48,260 bases of DNA, taken from NCBI GenBank assembly GCA_964511945.1, contig CAZEHO010000022.1, positions 1 through 48,260 of the forward strand. The letters are read 5' to 3'. Numbering within the stretch: position 1 is the first letter of the stretch; each line of letters begins with the position of its first letter. Positions 26,041 through 34,753 of this stretch are shown here, in pieces. The position numbers were made by a program, and so were the translations under genes. The notes under the pieces are model-generated. The model did not search any database. It saw only the letters and a program-made list of their open reading frames with translations, and was not told where the DNA came from. The DNA is from CAZEHO01 sp964511945. Lineage in GTDB: Bacteria; Actinomycetota; Acidimicrobiia; Spongiisociales; UBA11373.

Positions 26041-26241
26041 TTGGCACTCTTCATCCTGTGGCTGATCCTGGCGATCATCTCGTTGCCGCTGGCGATCATC
26101 GCCCTGCTGCTGTTCCCGATCGTGTGGTTGCTCAGCATCCCCTTCAAGCTGATCGGGATCTCGTTGCGGGGCATCTTCGAACTGCTCGAAGGCATCATCA
26201 CGCTGCCGGGCCGTCTGCTCAAGGGCGGACGCACCGGTTGA
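26041..26241 (+). CDS. small hydrophobic membrane protein
   Basis: A 66-residue protein, almost wholly hydrophobic for the first 40 residues (LWLILAIISLPLAIIALLLF), ending in a basic tail (LPGRLLKGGRTG). TTG start with GGAGG at 26031-26035. It is 56 bases upstream of the next membrane-protein gene, probably in one transcript. No family recognised. Confidence 0.55.
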   Translation: MALFILWLILAIISLPLAIIALLLFPIVWLLSIPFKLIGISLRGIFELLEGIITLPGRLLKGGRTG

Positions 26242-26297
26242 CCTGAACGGCCCGAAGCCGGCCGGTACGGTTCGCTCATCCCAGCCAGGAGAGCAAC

Positions 26298-27044
26298 GTG
26301 GTCCGCCGGCTTCGCGGTCTGTTCATCATCACTCGAGCCCTGCTCCCAATCCTGCTTGTGATCGGGCTTGCCCTCGCCACCTGGTTGACGGCGCGGGCGG
26401 TCGTCAACTCGACCCAGGAGTACGGAAGCAGGCTGGCCACCCAGCTGGAAGGGATCGAGGCCGCCGTCAACGAGGCCAACGAGGGCCTCACCGCCATGAC
26501 CGGGTTCGTGAACGCAACCGTCAATGCCGCCGACGAGATGTTCGGACGGGTCGCCGACTTGCGCGACAGTGTGAACATCCCGCTTCCCGAACTGGCGATC
26601 CCGGAGTTCGAGATCCCCATAATCGACGTCACCATCACCCTGCCCGAGATCAGTTTCGGAGGTGACCTCAACATCCCGATCCCCGGGATGGCGGCGGTCA
26701 AGGACCTCGCCGGCGATCTAGCCGATGCCGGACGCAGGGTCACCGACCCGCTGGTCAAGGTGGCGGCACTGGCCGACGTTCCCCCGCATCTGGAAGAGGC
26801 GGCGACCGACACCGCCACCTATGCAGGCGATGTCCACTCCTCGATGACGCTCTGGCTCCGGGTGATCCTCATCATGCTGCTCGGTGCAGCCGTTGTCTGG
26901 CTGGCATCAGCGGTCCGCCCGATCACCGATGAGCTGTCACGCGGCTGGGCGATGCTGCGCGGCAGGCAATCACCGGAACGCTCGATCAGCGATCTGGCAC
27001 GCCGGGTCAGAGAACTGGAGAGGAAGGTCTCCGCCCTCTCCTGA
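26298..27044 (+). CDS. membrane protein with two TM helices and extracytoplasmic coiled coil
   Basis: A 248-residue protein with an N-terminal transmembrane helix (ALLPILLVIGLALATWL) and a C-terminal one (VILIMLLGAAVVWLAS). Between them are a helical stretch rich in Asn/Ala/Glu (residues 40-90), a Pro/Ile-rich segment with alternating IP motifs (about 95-140), and a second helical stretch. A cytoplasmic tail ends in a short heptad-like sequence (VRELERKVSAL). GTG start behind AGGAGAG. Architecture resembles two-TM envelope-spanning proteins, but I do not recognise the family. Confidence 0.6.
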   Translation: MVRRLRGLFIITRALLPILLVIGLALATWLTARAVVNSTQEYGSRLATQLEGIEAAVNEANEGLTAMTGFVNATVNAADEMFGRVADLRDSVNIPLPELAIPEFEIPIIDVTITLPEISFGGDLNIPIPGMAAVKDLAGDLADAGRRVTDPLVKVAALADVPPHLEEAATDTATYAGDVHSSMTLWLRVILIMLLGAAVVWLASAVRPITDELSRGWAMLRGRQSPERSISDLARRVRELERKVSALS

Positions 27045-27061
27045 GGCGGTACTGTCGGGGC

Positions 27062-27493
27062 ATGGATCCAGTCGTGACCGTTGCGATCGAGGTGCCGCTG
27101 GTGGGCGACCAGCGGCGCAAGAACTGGGCCAAGGTCGTTGATTCCGTCGACCCCAACAAGGCTTCCGGTTGGGCCTACGAAGGTTCCTTCATCGCCACCG
27201 GCGGTATCCAGGACGTTGAGGCGCCGTGCGTCATCCTCGTCTACGGGGAGAGAGGTTCACGAGCCAATCCTCAGATCGAAGCACGGGTCTACGTCGCCAA
27301 CACGGACGGAACACTCAGTCACCATGCAACTGCGACCGGTCGCGCCTGGGCTCGCACTCTGCGGGATCCGGTCGCCGAGTTGCTCGAAGAAGCTCCGGCG
27401 GCCGCACAACAGCGACCGTGGGATCCGATGCTAACGGCCTACTCCGACGAGGCGCTCAAACAGGAACTGACTCGCCGCCGGGCCGCTTCCTAG
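27062..27493 (+). CDS. hypothetical protein, leaderless-type start
   Basis: A 143-residue soluble protein with mixed alpha/beta character: a beta-rich first half (VTVAIEVPLVGD, then PCVILVYGERGS, ARVYVANTDG) and a helical acidic/Ala-rich end. No Shine-Dalgarno; TACTGT at 27050-27055 lies 6 bases before the ATG, as in leaderless actinobacterial genes. Ends sharing CTAG with the convergent zinc-finger gene. Family not recognised. Confidence 0.55.
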   Translation: MDPVVTVAIEVPLVGDQRRKNWAKVVDSVDPNKASGWAYEGSFIATGGIQDVEAPCVILVYGERGSRANPQIEARVYVANTDGTLSHHATATGRAWARTLRDPVAELLEEAPAAAQQRPWDPMLTAYSDEALKQELTRRRAAS

Positions 27494-27660
27494 GCCGGTT
27501 CGACCACCCGGCCGCGAATCCGCGGGAATTTGGGTGGTGTATGGGCGTAGCAGCGGTCTGCCGGGTTGTACCTGCTGAGACGGGTGGAACAGGACGGTTC
27601 GGCGCAGCGGAGCACCCCATCATCCTTCGGCTGACGGCGTGACGTCGACATCGTGGCCAT
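27490..27660 (-). CDS. 56-residue zinc-finger miniprotein
   Basis: Small basic protein with a C-x4-C ... C-x2-H zinc-binding pattern: LRCAEPSCSTRLSRYNPADR, then CYAH. This C..PxC..LSxYN...C..H pattern is one I associate with actinobacterial regulators and small zinc-finger proteins. The rest is positively charged (PPKFPRIRGR), compatible with nucleic-acid binding. ATG at 27660 has GGAGG at 27671-27675. A palindrome overlapping a plausible promoter lies 20 bases upstream, so transcription is likely regulated, perhaps by itself. The function is inference. Confidence 0.6.
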   Translation of the reverse strand: MATMSTSRRQPKDDGVLRCAEPSCSTRLSRYNPADRCYAHTPPKFPRIRGRVVEPA

Positions 27661-27679
27661 GACAACCCCCCTCCGGGTT

Positions 27680-27707
27680 ATTTGTCCTACCAGGGTAGTG
27701 CAAATAG
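27680..27707 (-). promoter_or_regulatory. 28-bp palindromic operator over the zinc-finger gene promoter
   Basis: tATTTG-tc-CTACC-ag-GGTAG-tg-CAAATa is a dyad with 11 paired positions per arm (two mismatched pairs inside). On the minus strand it overlaps a -10 TACCCT (27698-27693), which lies 16 bases from a -35 TTGACG (27720-27715). That position is typical for a repressor site. Confidence 0.6.
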
Positions 27708-27789
27708 CCGGAGCGTCAACACCAACCGATACCGAGCAATGCGCCACCGGAATGCACAGAGTGGCGTCGCTCGGGGAGGGGGTGCTCCG

Positions 27790-28422
27790 ATGAAGTTCGA
27801 CCGATTCGCTCTGCTCGCGGTCGTCATCCTGCTGCTGGCTGCTGGTTGCGGCGACGATGACGCCGCTCCCACGACCAGCCAGGTGGCCACAACCGCCACA
27901 GCGCCGACCACAACCGCCGCTCCGGCGACCACCACGACCACATCGACGACCACAACGTCGACGACGACAACCACCACCACGACGGTGACGGCCACGACGG
28001 AGCCGCCGGGTGAGACGGTCAAGCTCAGCCCGCCGGACGCCGATGGCAACGTCACCGCAGTGGTGGATCCGATGGCACTGGCACCTTTGTCCGCCGCCTT
28101 CAACGACGACAACCCGGACGATCCCTTCTACCACCTGCACACGCAGCAGGAGGACGTGTTCGTCGGCATCGAGCTCTACACGCTCTACGGCAACGGGTGG
28201 ACCGGCGAACTAGGTACGTTCCCGACCGACTGCGGGACCCATGGCATCTGCGTCTACTTCGACCCGGACGGAGTGGGGCCGGTGCCGGGCATGGGTCCCG
28301 GGGTCGGGACGATCACCATCAGCGGCCTTGAAGGCGACACCGTGGTCACCCTGGATGAGGTCGTGTTCCAGGATCCCGACGGGATGGAGTGCACGGTGGT
28401 CGGCCTGACGCTCGGCGGTTAG
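27790..28422 (+). CDS. Thr-rich lipoprotein of unknown function
   Basis: A 210-residue lipoprotein. The signal peptide ends LLLAAGC and is followed by GDDDAAP, then a Thr/Ala/Pro linker of about 45 residues including a run of eight Thr. The C-terminal domain of about 140 residues is acidic, beta-rich and has two Cys that could pair (DCGTHGIC). GGAGGGGG precedes the ATG. The 3' end overlaps the convergent amidohydrolase gene by 4 bases. The signal peptide is close to that of the lipoprotein at 5848, but the mature domains differ. Confidence 0.7.
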   Translation: MKFDRFALLAVVILLLAAGCGDDDAAPTTSQVATTATAPTTTAAPATTTTTSTTTTSTTTTTTTTVTATTEPPGETVKLSPPDADGNVTAVVDPMALAPLSAAFNDDNPDDPFYHLHTQQEDVFVGIELYTLYGNGWTGELGTFPTDCGTHGICVYFDPDGVGPVPGMGPGVGTITISGLEGDTVVTLDEVVFQDPDGMECTVVGLTLGG

Positions 28423-29636
28423 CCGGCGAGCGCCTCCATCGCAGTGCGGTCGACCAGCCGCCCGTGGCTCACGACGTGGACGGGCGGCTCGTGCGTCCGT
28501 AGTGCTTCGCGCACGTCGGGTTCGCCGAGCACCACCAGGTGAGCCGGAGCCCCGACCTCGAGACGCACGTCGGGCAGCCCCATGGAGGCCATCGCGTCCG
28601 TGGTCACCATGGAATAGAGACGCTCCATATCGGCGCGCGTCGTCATCCACAACAGATGGACCGCCAGGAAGGCCACCTCGAGCATGTTGTTGCGGCCGAG
28701 TGGGTAGTAGGCATCGGAGATGTCGTCCTGGCCGAGGCAGACCAGCACGCCCTCCTCCACCAGTTCCCGGACACGAGCATGCAGTGGGCCGGTGTGCGGA
28801 TCGCTGACGATTCCCATGTCCGCAGCCCGGAGCAGCGCGGCGAGTTTCTGGAAGTACGGCTTCGGGTAGAGCGCCATCGCCCGCGCGTGATGAGCCAGCG
28901 AGCGCCCCTGCCAGCCCTGCCTGATGGTGCGAGTGGCCATCATCTCCAGCGTCCGGAGCCCCGGATCACCGGCGTCGTCTACCAGCATTGAGACGGGCGT
29001 ATCGAACTCGGCGGCCAGGTCGAACACTTCGTCCACATGTGCTTGGGCATCTGCCTCGGTGTACTCGATCCAGGGGATGCCGCCGGCAACATCCGCACCG
29101 AGCTCCATGGCTTGTCGCATCAGGCCCGACGCACCCGGCTCCCGGGCCAGTCCGTCCTGGGCGAATGCCACCACCTGGACGTCGACGATGCCACGGAACT
29201 CCTCGCGAACGTCGATGAGTGCCGCGACGCCTTTCAGGCGCGCCTTGGCATCGACGTCGGCGAAGGCGCGGATGTGGGTGTTGCCGTGGAGCGCTGCGAG
29301 TGCAACGGCACGCCTCGCGTTCGGAATGATCCACGACCGGTCGTAATCGGCCTTGACCCGAGCCGCCAGCTCGATAGCCGTCATCGCCTTCCCCATGGTC
29401 TCACCGTGGTAATCGGCGAGTGCAGCCTCATCCATCTGATCGAGGGTGTACACCTTGCACAGGTGCAGGTGCGGATTGGCGAACGACTCGGTCACGAGCA
29501 TCCCGCCGGCATCGATCTCGACTTCGGCATCCGCACCAAGAGACGGTTCGATCGCGGCAATCGCTCCGTCTGCGATCCCGATGTCCATGAGGTCGACCCA
29601 GGTGCGGGTCGCAGCCGATCTGACGATGATGTCCAC
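28419..29636 (-). CDS. cytosine-deaminase-like amidohydrolase with altered metal site
   Basis: A 405-residue TIM-barrel amidohydrolase that aligns along its whole length with CodA-type cytosine deaminases. The HxH strand is present as NPHLHL, but Cys follows where CodA has Asp. HIRAFADVDAK corresponds to the HVRTHVDV strand, AHHARAM to SHTTAM, and LGQDDISDAYYPLGRNNML to GHDDVFDPWYPLGTANML. Where E. coli CodA has HCDEIDDE (metal His214 and catalytic Glu217), this protein reads MLVDDAGD, so the His is Leu and the Glu is Asp. Residue numbers are from memory. GTG at 29636 lies behind GAGGGG. It may deaminate or hydrolyse another ring, or have lost activity. Confidence 0.8.
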   Translation of the reverse strand: MDIIVRSAATRTWVDLMDIGIADGAIAAIEPSLGADAEVEIDAGGMLVTESFANPHLHLCKVYTLDQMDEAALADYHGETMGKAMTAIELAARVKADYDRSWIIPNARRAVALAALHGNTHIRAFADVDAKARLKGVAALIDVREEFRGIVDVQVVAFAQDGLAREPGASGLMRQAMELGADVAGGIPWIEYTEADAQAHVDEVFDLAAEFDTPVSMLVDDAGDPGLRTLEMMATRTIRQGWQGRSLAHHARAMALYPKPYFQKLAALLRAADMGIVSDPHTGPLHARVRELVEEGVLVCLGQDDISDAYYPLGRNNMLEVAFLAVHLLWMTTRADMERLYSMVTTDAMASMGLPDVRLEVGAPAHLVVLGEPDVREALRTHEPPVHVVSHGRLVDRTAMEALAG

Positions 29637-29733
29637 GCTTTGCCCCTCTGGTCGATTCCGGATGAGGCTATCGAAGTGTGGCGGGAGCGGGAGACCGGGA
29701 TACCCTCGGGATGCATCGACCGAGGGCACATCA

Positions 29734-30234
29734 ATGCTGCGAAGGACCCATGCGGTGTTCGTTCCGGACCGAGTTTCGGTTACCGACGTCATCGCCCGCT
29801 TGCGCGGAGCTGAGGTCATCGTCGTGGACGTCGACAACACGCTGGTTCCCGACAAGGCCCCCAACGAGCACCTCCGGCAGCAGTTGGTGGCCGCTCGCGA
29901 AGCCGCAGCGAGGGCAGGGGCAGACCGGTTGGTTGCGGTCTCCAACGGTTCCCGGGATCGGGCGACGGTAGACGGCGTGGTCTGGCAGGTGAACAAGCCC
30001 TTCACGCGCAGGTCGCGACTCGGAATCACGCCGAACGACTCGGTGGTGGTCGTCGGCGATCGCATCCTGGTCGACGGACTGCTTGCATGGCGCTGGAACG
30101 CACCGATCTACCTTCGGCCGTGGAGTGCTGAGGTGTCGATCCCCCGATCGAGACCCATGCAGGCTCTGGCCGGCTGGGTGCAACGCCGCCTGTTCTTGAG
30201 TGTGCCCTATCAAGAGAGCGGTTCGGCACGGTGA
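29734..30234 (+). CDS. HAD-family (YqeG-like, class IIIA) phosphatase
   Basis: A 166-residue HAD phosphatase. Motif I VVDVDNTLVP supplies the nucleophile and acid-base Asp residues, motif II is VSNGSRD, the Lys is in NKPFTRR, and motif III is VVGDRILVDGLLA. That last motif has Val where many family members have Thr before the Asp. Length fits YqeG-like proteins (phosphatidylglycerophosphate phosphatase or nucleotidase relatives). ATG at 29734 behind GAGGG. The stop overlaps the GNAT start by 4 bases (GTGA), so the two are coupled. Confidence 0.82.
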   Translation: MLRRTHAVFVPDRVSVTDVIARLRGAEVIVVDVDNTLVPDKAPNEHLRQQLVAAREAAARAGADRLVAVSNGSRDRATVDGVVWQVNKPFTRRSRLGITPNDSVVVVGDRILVDGLLAWRWNAPIYLRPWSAEVSIPRSRPMQALAGWVQRRLFLSVPYQESGSAR

Positions 30235-30719
30235 CCCGAATCCTGCTGCGCATGGAGACAACCACCGATCTCGCCCCTCAGTCGGCGATCCCGGGCATCA
30301 CAGTCCGGCCATGGCAACCGGGTCCGGATCACGCCCGCATCCCGCGGATCTACGCCGCAGCGTTCGGCCGTGACCCGTGGCCGGATGATTGGGACTGCTT
30401 CGACGAGTTCGACCCCAACGGTGTCTTCGTCGCCGACGCCACAGACGGCCCGGCCGGATTCGTCATCAGCTTCGCCCGTGAGGATTTCGGGTACATCAGC
30501 GTCGTTGCCGTGGCTCCCGAATACCGACGGCGTGGGATCGCTTCGGCGCTGGTTGCCGCTGCCGCCGACTATCTCGCCGGGCTCGAACTCGCGACGGTGC
30601 GAATCGACGCCTACGAAGATTCCCCTGCTGCCGTGGCCACGTACCGGTCATTGGGGTTCGAGGTCTACGACCTGTGTGAGGACCCCGACGCCGAACCCCG
30701 GGGTACCGCTGAGGAGTGA
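30231..30719 (+). CDS. GNAT-family N-acetyltransferase
   Basis: A 162-residue GCN5-related acetyltransferase. The acetyl-CoA-binding motif A is VAVAPEYRRRGIASALV, and motif B is near YEDSPAAVATYRSLGFEVY. GTG at 30231 overlaps the upstream phosphatase stop; a second in-frame ATG at 30252 is possible. The stop directly abuts the convergent cyclase gene with no spacer. The acceptor substrate is unknown. Confidence 0.88.
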   Translation: MTRILLRMETTTDLAPQSAIPGITVRPWQPGPDHARIPRIYAAAFGRDPWPDDWDCFDEFDPNGVFVADATDGPAGFVISFAREDFGYISVVAVAPEYRRRGIASALVAAAADYLAGLELATVRIDAYEDSPAAVATYRSLGFEVYDLCEDPDAEPRGTAEE

Positions 30720-33700
30720 CTATGCCGTCTCGGCTTTGGCCGCCGAAGGAAGACCCTCGGCGTAGGTGGTTCGGAACAACGTGGTTCCGGTGGCGTCGAT
30801 CCATGCCGCGGCGGCGGCTCCGGCCTCGGCGGCCGCCGGATGATCGAAACCGACCAGCGCGGCGAAGGTAAGGCGAGCCATGGTCAGCTCGGCTCCCTCG
30901 CTGATTCGCTCCCCTTCCTCGAGGGCAATCTCGAAGTGCGCGACGGCCTCGTCGAGGTTGCCGTCCACAGCCGCAAGAGCGCCTCTGGCCAGCGCGCCGA
31001 TCGCAGTGCCGTAGCGCCCTGCCGGCATCGACTCGTTGAGAAGCTCCAGGGTCGTCAGCAGCCGGTCGCGGTCGCGCGCCCAGGCGGCGGAGTGCGCCAG
31101 AGTCCACAGACAGTCCGGCTTGAACGACTCGGTGGTCTGGTAGATCGCCTCAGCAAGCTCATACCCGTGATCGAAGTCGCCGAGAATCGCCTCGAGCGTG
31201 GCCTTGCCGAGATCGATCAGCGTGCGGAGTTGCGGATCCTGCTGGTCGTCCCACCACGACATCGCTTCCCTGGCACGCTCTGGAGCATCGGGATCTCCTC
31301 GCATCACCTCGATCCACTCGCGCCTCATCACCCACACCTGACGGAAGAACTCGGGGACGCCGTCGTGGTCGTACCGATCGACCAGCTCGATCGCGTCGTC
31401 GTATCGCCCCTCCTGGGTCATCGCCATCGACATCACATTCGCCGACTGGAACTCCCAGAACAGGTCGCCGACCCGTTGCGAGAGCGGCATGATCCGACGT
31501 TGTGCTTGGCGGGCGGCCCCGGGGTCGATTGTCTGCAGCACCACAGCCAGGTTGTTGAGCGACCGCAGTTGCAGCCAGGGAATGTCGTGTTCCTCGGCCA
31601 GGAGTGCGGCGCCCCGCAGCAGGAGCACGGACTCCTGGGTCCGGGCCTCGTTCCCGAGGGCCGTTCCCTTGGTCACGATGGCGTCGATCACGGTTGGCAC
31701 CATGCCGCGCCGCTCCGCCGTCGGCAACGCCCGGTCACACGCAGCGATCGCCTCGTGACTCCTGCCGACCAGCATGTACGCCCGGCCGGTCTCGGCAAGG
31801 AATCGGACCCCCTCGTCTGACGGATCGTCTCCGATATCTTCCGCGATCGGCTCGAGCACCTCTACCGCCTCATCGGCCCGGAAGTTGCCTCCGAGGATCG
31901 AGCCAAGCAGGCGGCCGGTACGCAGGCGGCCATCCCGGTCACCGAGCGATTCGGTGTACGCCAGCGCCTTTCGTGCGAACTCGGCTGCCCGGTCGGTCTC
32001 GGCGAGCGCGCCGGCTGCGGCCGCAGCCCGCTCCCAGAACGGGGCCCGGGCGTCATCATCCGGAGCCATCTCCAGAGCTTGCTCGACCATCGCCAGCACC
32101 TGGGGATAGGCATGAAGATCGGCCGCCCGGTCGGCGGCGGCACCGAGTGCCTCGAGCGCACGCTCGAGCAATTGCTCCTTCTCGGCATCCGGCGCGGTTG
32201 CCTGCGCCGACTGGAGGTGTGAGGCAACGATGAGCGCCAGTTCGGGTTCGTCGAGCTCTTCGAAGTACCCGGCGACCTTGACGTGCGCCAGGTAGCGATC
32301 CTCCCGGCTGATCCGGCCGTAGGCGACCTCCTTTACCACCTCCTGGACGAAGTGGTACTGGCCGCGCTCCGGCGAACGAGGGTCGTCGTCCAGTTCGAAG
32401 AGCTCCTTGTCGACGAGCTCCATGACCGCGGTGGTGAGTTCATCGGCGGTCTCACCGCGAAGAGCCACGAGTCCGCTGATCGTGAAGGCCTGGCCGAGCA
32501 CTGCGGCGTCCTGGACCAGACCGCGTTGCTTCGATGGCAGCCGGTCGATGCGGGCCCCGACCACCGCCTGCAGCGAATCGGGTACCGCAAGCCCCTCGAG
32601 CGAGCCCGTGACGCGGAACCGTTCACCTTCCCTGACGACGTCTCCAGACGCCAACAGCATGCGCACGAACTCGACCGCGTACAGCGGGATCCCGGCGGCG
32701 CGACGGACCAGTTCCGCCACGGCATCATCCGGCACCCCCGGGGCCATCCCGGTTACCAGCTCCACCATCGAATCGTCGGCCAGCGGGCTGAGCCGAATCG
32801 AAGCGGCCGCGTGGCGCCCGGAGCCCCAGCCGGGCTGGCGGTCGAGCAGATCCGGGCGGGCCAGGGTCACTACGAGGAGCGGGTGGTGCTGTGAGCGATC
32901 GAGCAGCTCGGTGATGAACTCGAGCGTCCCCTCGTCGGCCCAGTGCAAGTCCTCGAACACCAACACGGTCTGGTCGCGGTCGGCAACGTGCTGGAACAGC
33001 GTCCGCAACGCGGCAAACATCTCCGAGCGGTCGCCGGGCGGCATCTCATCAATGCCAAGCAATCCCCCGAGCCACGGTTCCACCCAACGCCGCTCGTCCT
33101 CATCGGGCACGTACTCGGCCAGGGCGGTACGGAGCTTCATACGGCTCTTCTGGGCCTCGTCCGTTTCAGCGATGCCGGCGCGCCGGCGCACCATCTCGGC
33201 GACCGACCACAGGGCGAGACCGTCGCCGTAGCTCGGGGACCGGCCCTGATGCCAGTAGGTGTCTTCCGGAAGCCCATCCACGTACTTGAAGAGCTCCCAT
33301 GCGAGACGGCTCTTGCCGATTCCGGCTTCGCCGACAATCGACACCATTCGCGCCCGGCGGTCACGTCCCACCGCGTGGAGTTGATCCTTGAGGAGGCGCA
33401 GCTCGTCATCGCGTCCGACGAACGGCGGCTCGACCGTGTCGGCGCGGCGGCGCCCACCATGACCGGCGATCACCCGATCGGCCCGATACACCTCGACCGC
33501 TTCGGACTTGCCCTTCAAATCGTGCGTTCCGGCCGGCGAACACTCCACGACATGTCCGACCAGCTCGAATGTCGGAGCGCCGATGAACACCGTTCCCGGC
33601 TCGGCGATCGACTGCAGACGCGAAGCCGTGTTGACGAGGTCGCCGACGACGAGCCCCCGGTCGTTGCCCTCGGGGCCCACGGCGGTCTCCCCCGACAACA

Positions 33701-34226
33701 CGCCGGCGCGCAGCCGCAGCTCGGGAATTCCCAATTCGGCGCCGAGGTCGGCAACGCCGTCGACCAGTTCGAGGGCGGCGCGGACCGCGCGCTCGGCATC
33801 ATCCTCGTGGGCCGACACCGCGCCCCAGACGGCCATCACCGCATCCCCGATGAACTTGTCGACCGTCCCGGAGTAGCGCTCCACGATTCCCCGGGACCGC
33901 TCGAAGTACCGGGTGAGCATCCGTCGAACGTCTTCGGGATCCCTCCCTTCGGAGAAGGTGGTGAACCCGACGAGATCCGCAAACAGCACGGAGACGAACC
34001 GGCGCTCCGGGACAGGACGGGCCGGCTCGGCCGAGACCACGGCCTGCGCGGAGGCGGTTGGGCCGGCGGCGGCCACCGTCAGCCCGGTTCCGCATTCGGG
34101 ACAGAACTTGTTGCCGGGCGGATTGACGTGTCCGCAGGTGGGACAGGCGACCTGGAGCGGGATTCCGCACTCAGCGCAGAACTTCTGGGTTGCCTCGACG
34201 GCCGCACCGCACGATTGACAGTTCAT
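30720..34226 (-). CDS. zinc-ribbon / class III nucleotide cyclase / AAA-ATPase / TPR regulator
   Basis: A 1168-residue multidomain signalling protein. Residues 1-50 hold two zinc knuckles (CQSCG with CAEC, then CPTCG with CPECG). Residues about 70-245 are a class III adenylate/guanylate cyclase domain with VLFADLVGFT, DKFIGDAVMAVWG and NTASRLQ. Residues about 265-560 are an AAA/STAND ATPase with VGRDDEL, Walker A VGEAGIGKSRLAWELF and Walker B VLVFEDLHWADE. The remaining 600 residues are helical TPR-like repeats. The order matches actinobacterial cyclase-ATPase-TPR regulators. The cyclase metal Asp residues (FAD and GDAVM) are both present, so catalysis is plausible. No DNA-binding domain is visible at the C terminus. 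Confidence 0.9.
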   Translation of the reverse strand: MNCQSCGAAVEATQKFCAECGIPLQVACPTCGHVNPPGNKFCPECGTGLTVAAAGPTASAQAVVSAEPARPVPERRFVSVLFADLVGFTTFSEGRDPEDVRRMLTRYFERSRGIVERYSGTVDKFIGDAVMAVWGAVSAHEDDAERAVRAALELVDGVADLGAELGIPELRLRAGVLSGETAVGPEGNDRGLVVGDLVNTASRLQSIAEPGTVFIGAPTFELVGHVVECSPAGTHDLKGKSEAVEVYRADRVIAGHGGRRRADTVEPPFVGRDDELRLLKDQLHAVGRDRRARMVSIVGEAGIGKSRLAWELFKYVDGLPEDTYWHQGRSPSYGDGLALWSVAEMVRRRAGIAETDEAQKSRMKLRTALAEYVPDEDERRWVEPWLGGLLGIDEMPPGDRSEMFAALRTLFQHVADRDQTVLVFEDLHWADEGTLEFITELLDRSQHHPLLVVTLARPDLLDRQPGWGSGRHAAASIRLSPLADDSMVELVTGMAPGVPDDAVAELVRRAAGIPLYAVEFVRMLLASGDVVREGERFRVTGSLEGLAVPDSLQAVVGARIDRLPSKQRGLVQDAAVLGQAFTISGLVALRGETADELTTAVMELVDKELFELDDDPRSPERGQYHFVQEVVKEVAYGRISREDRYLAHVKVAGYFEELDEPELALIVASHLQSAQATAPDAEKEQLLERALEALGAAADRAADLHAYPQVLAMVEQALEMAPDDDARAPFWERAAAAAGALAETDRAAEFARKALAYTESLGDRDGRLRTGRLLGSILGGNFRADEAVEVLEPIAEDIGDDPSDEGVRFLAETGRAYMLVGRSHEAIAACDRALPTAERRGMVPTVIDAIVTKGTALGNEARTQESVLLLRGAALLAEEHDIPWLQLRSLNNLAVVLQTIDPGAARQAQRRIMPLSQRVGDLFWEFQSANVMSMAMTQEGRYDDAIELVDRYDHDGVPEFFRQVWVMRREWIEVMRGDPDAPERAREAMSWWDDQQDPQLRTLIDLGKATLEAILGDFDHGYELAEAIYQTTESFKPDCLWTLAHSAAWARDRDRLLTTLELLNESMPAGRYGTAIGALARGALAAVDGNLDEAVAHFEIALEEGERISEGAELTMARLTFAALVGFDHPAAAEAGAAAAAWIDATGTTLFRTTYAEGLPSAAKAETA

Positions 34227-34286
34227 GACTCCCTCCGGCGCCGGAGCGTAGTGACCGATGGGCCGGAGTGCCGGGTTCCTGTTTCG

Positions 34287-34721
34287 CTACCCCGCAACGC
34301 CACACGCGACGGTGGCGACCGCCTCGGATTCCCCGCCGAACGCAACCCGCTGGTAGGTCGCCGCGAGCCGGATCTCGGCATCGGTCCGGACACCTTCGAA
34401 GGCGGGCATGGATCCGCCGACCTCCCGGCCTTGGGCGCCGTAGGTGGGACCGACATCGTTGCGCCACTTGGAGCTTCCGATCGTGATCCAGCGCACGTGC
34501 TCCTCACAGTCCGGGAAGGTCGCGGTGACCTCCGTCAACGCCGCGCCGACCCCTCCCCCGCCGTCATCCCCATGGCAGACGGCACACGAATCCTGGTAGA
34601 TCTCCCGGCCTTCGGTGAAGGTGTCCGAGCCGTCGGCCACCCCAGCATTACCACCGCCGCAGGCTGCCGCCACCACTGCCAGGGCTGCGAAAAAGGCGAC
34701 GAACGTGACCGCGCGTTTCAC
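34287..34721 (-). CDS. membrane-anchored cytochrome c (lipoprotein)
   Basis: A 144-residue exported c-type cytochrome with one haem site CAVCH. The signal peptide ends VVAAACGG, a lipobox, so it is probably lipid-anchored. The likely distal haem ligand is Met in GGSMPAFEG. The core (EGREIYQDSCAVCHGDDGGG) is that of a short mono-haem cytochrome c. GTG start at 34721; ribosome binding site weak. No oxidase or reductase is adjacent, so it may be a shuttle for a complex encoded elsewhere. Confidence 0.8.
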   Translation of the reverse strand: MKRAVTFVAFFAALAVVAAACGGGNAGVADGSDTFTEGREIYQDSCAVCHGDDGGGGVGAALTEVTATFPDCEEHVRWITIGSSKWRNDVGPTYGAQGREVGGSMPAFEGVRTDAEIRLAATYQRVAFGGESEAVATVACGVAG

Positions 34722-34753
34722 GGCACCACAGCGTAGACCCCTTCGGGACCGGC

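Noticed and set aside
27790..28020. Simple-sequence ACC/ACG repeats in the Thr-rich linkers as microsatellite phase-variation tracts
   Set aside because: The codons vary (acc, acg, aca, act) and no long perfect tract is present, so slippage is unlikely.
29637..29733. Riboswitch-like structure upstream of the amidohydrolase or the HAD gene
   Set aside because: The spacer is only 97 bases and shared by two divergent genes; no purine or thiamine aptamer consensus could be seen.
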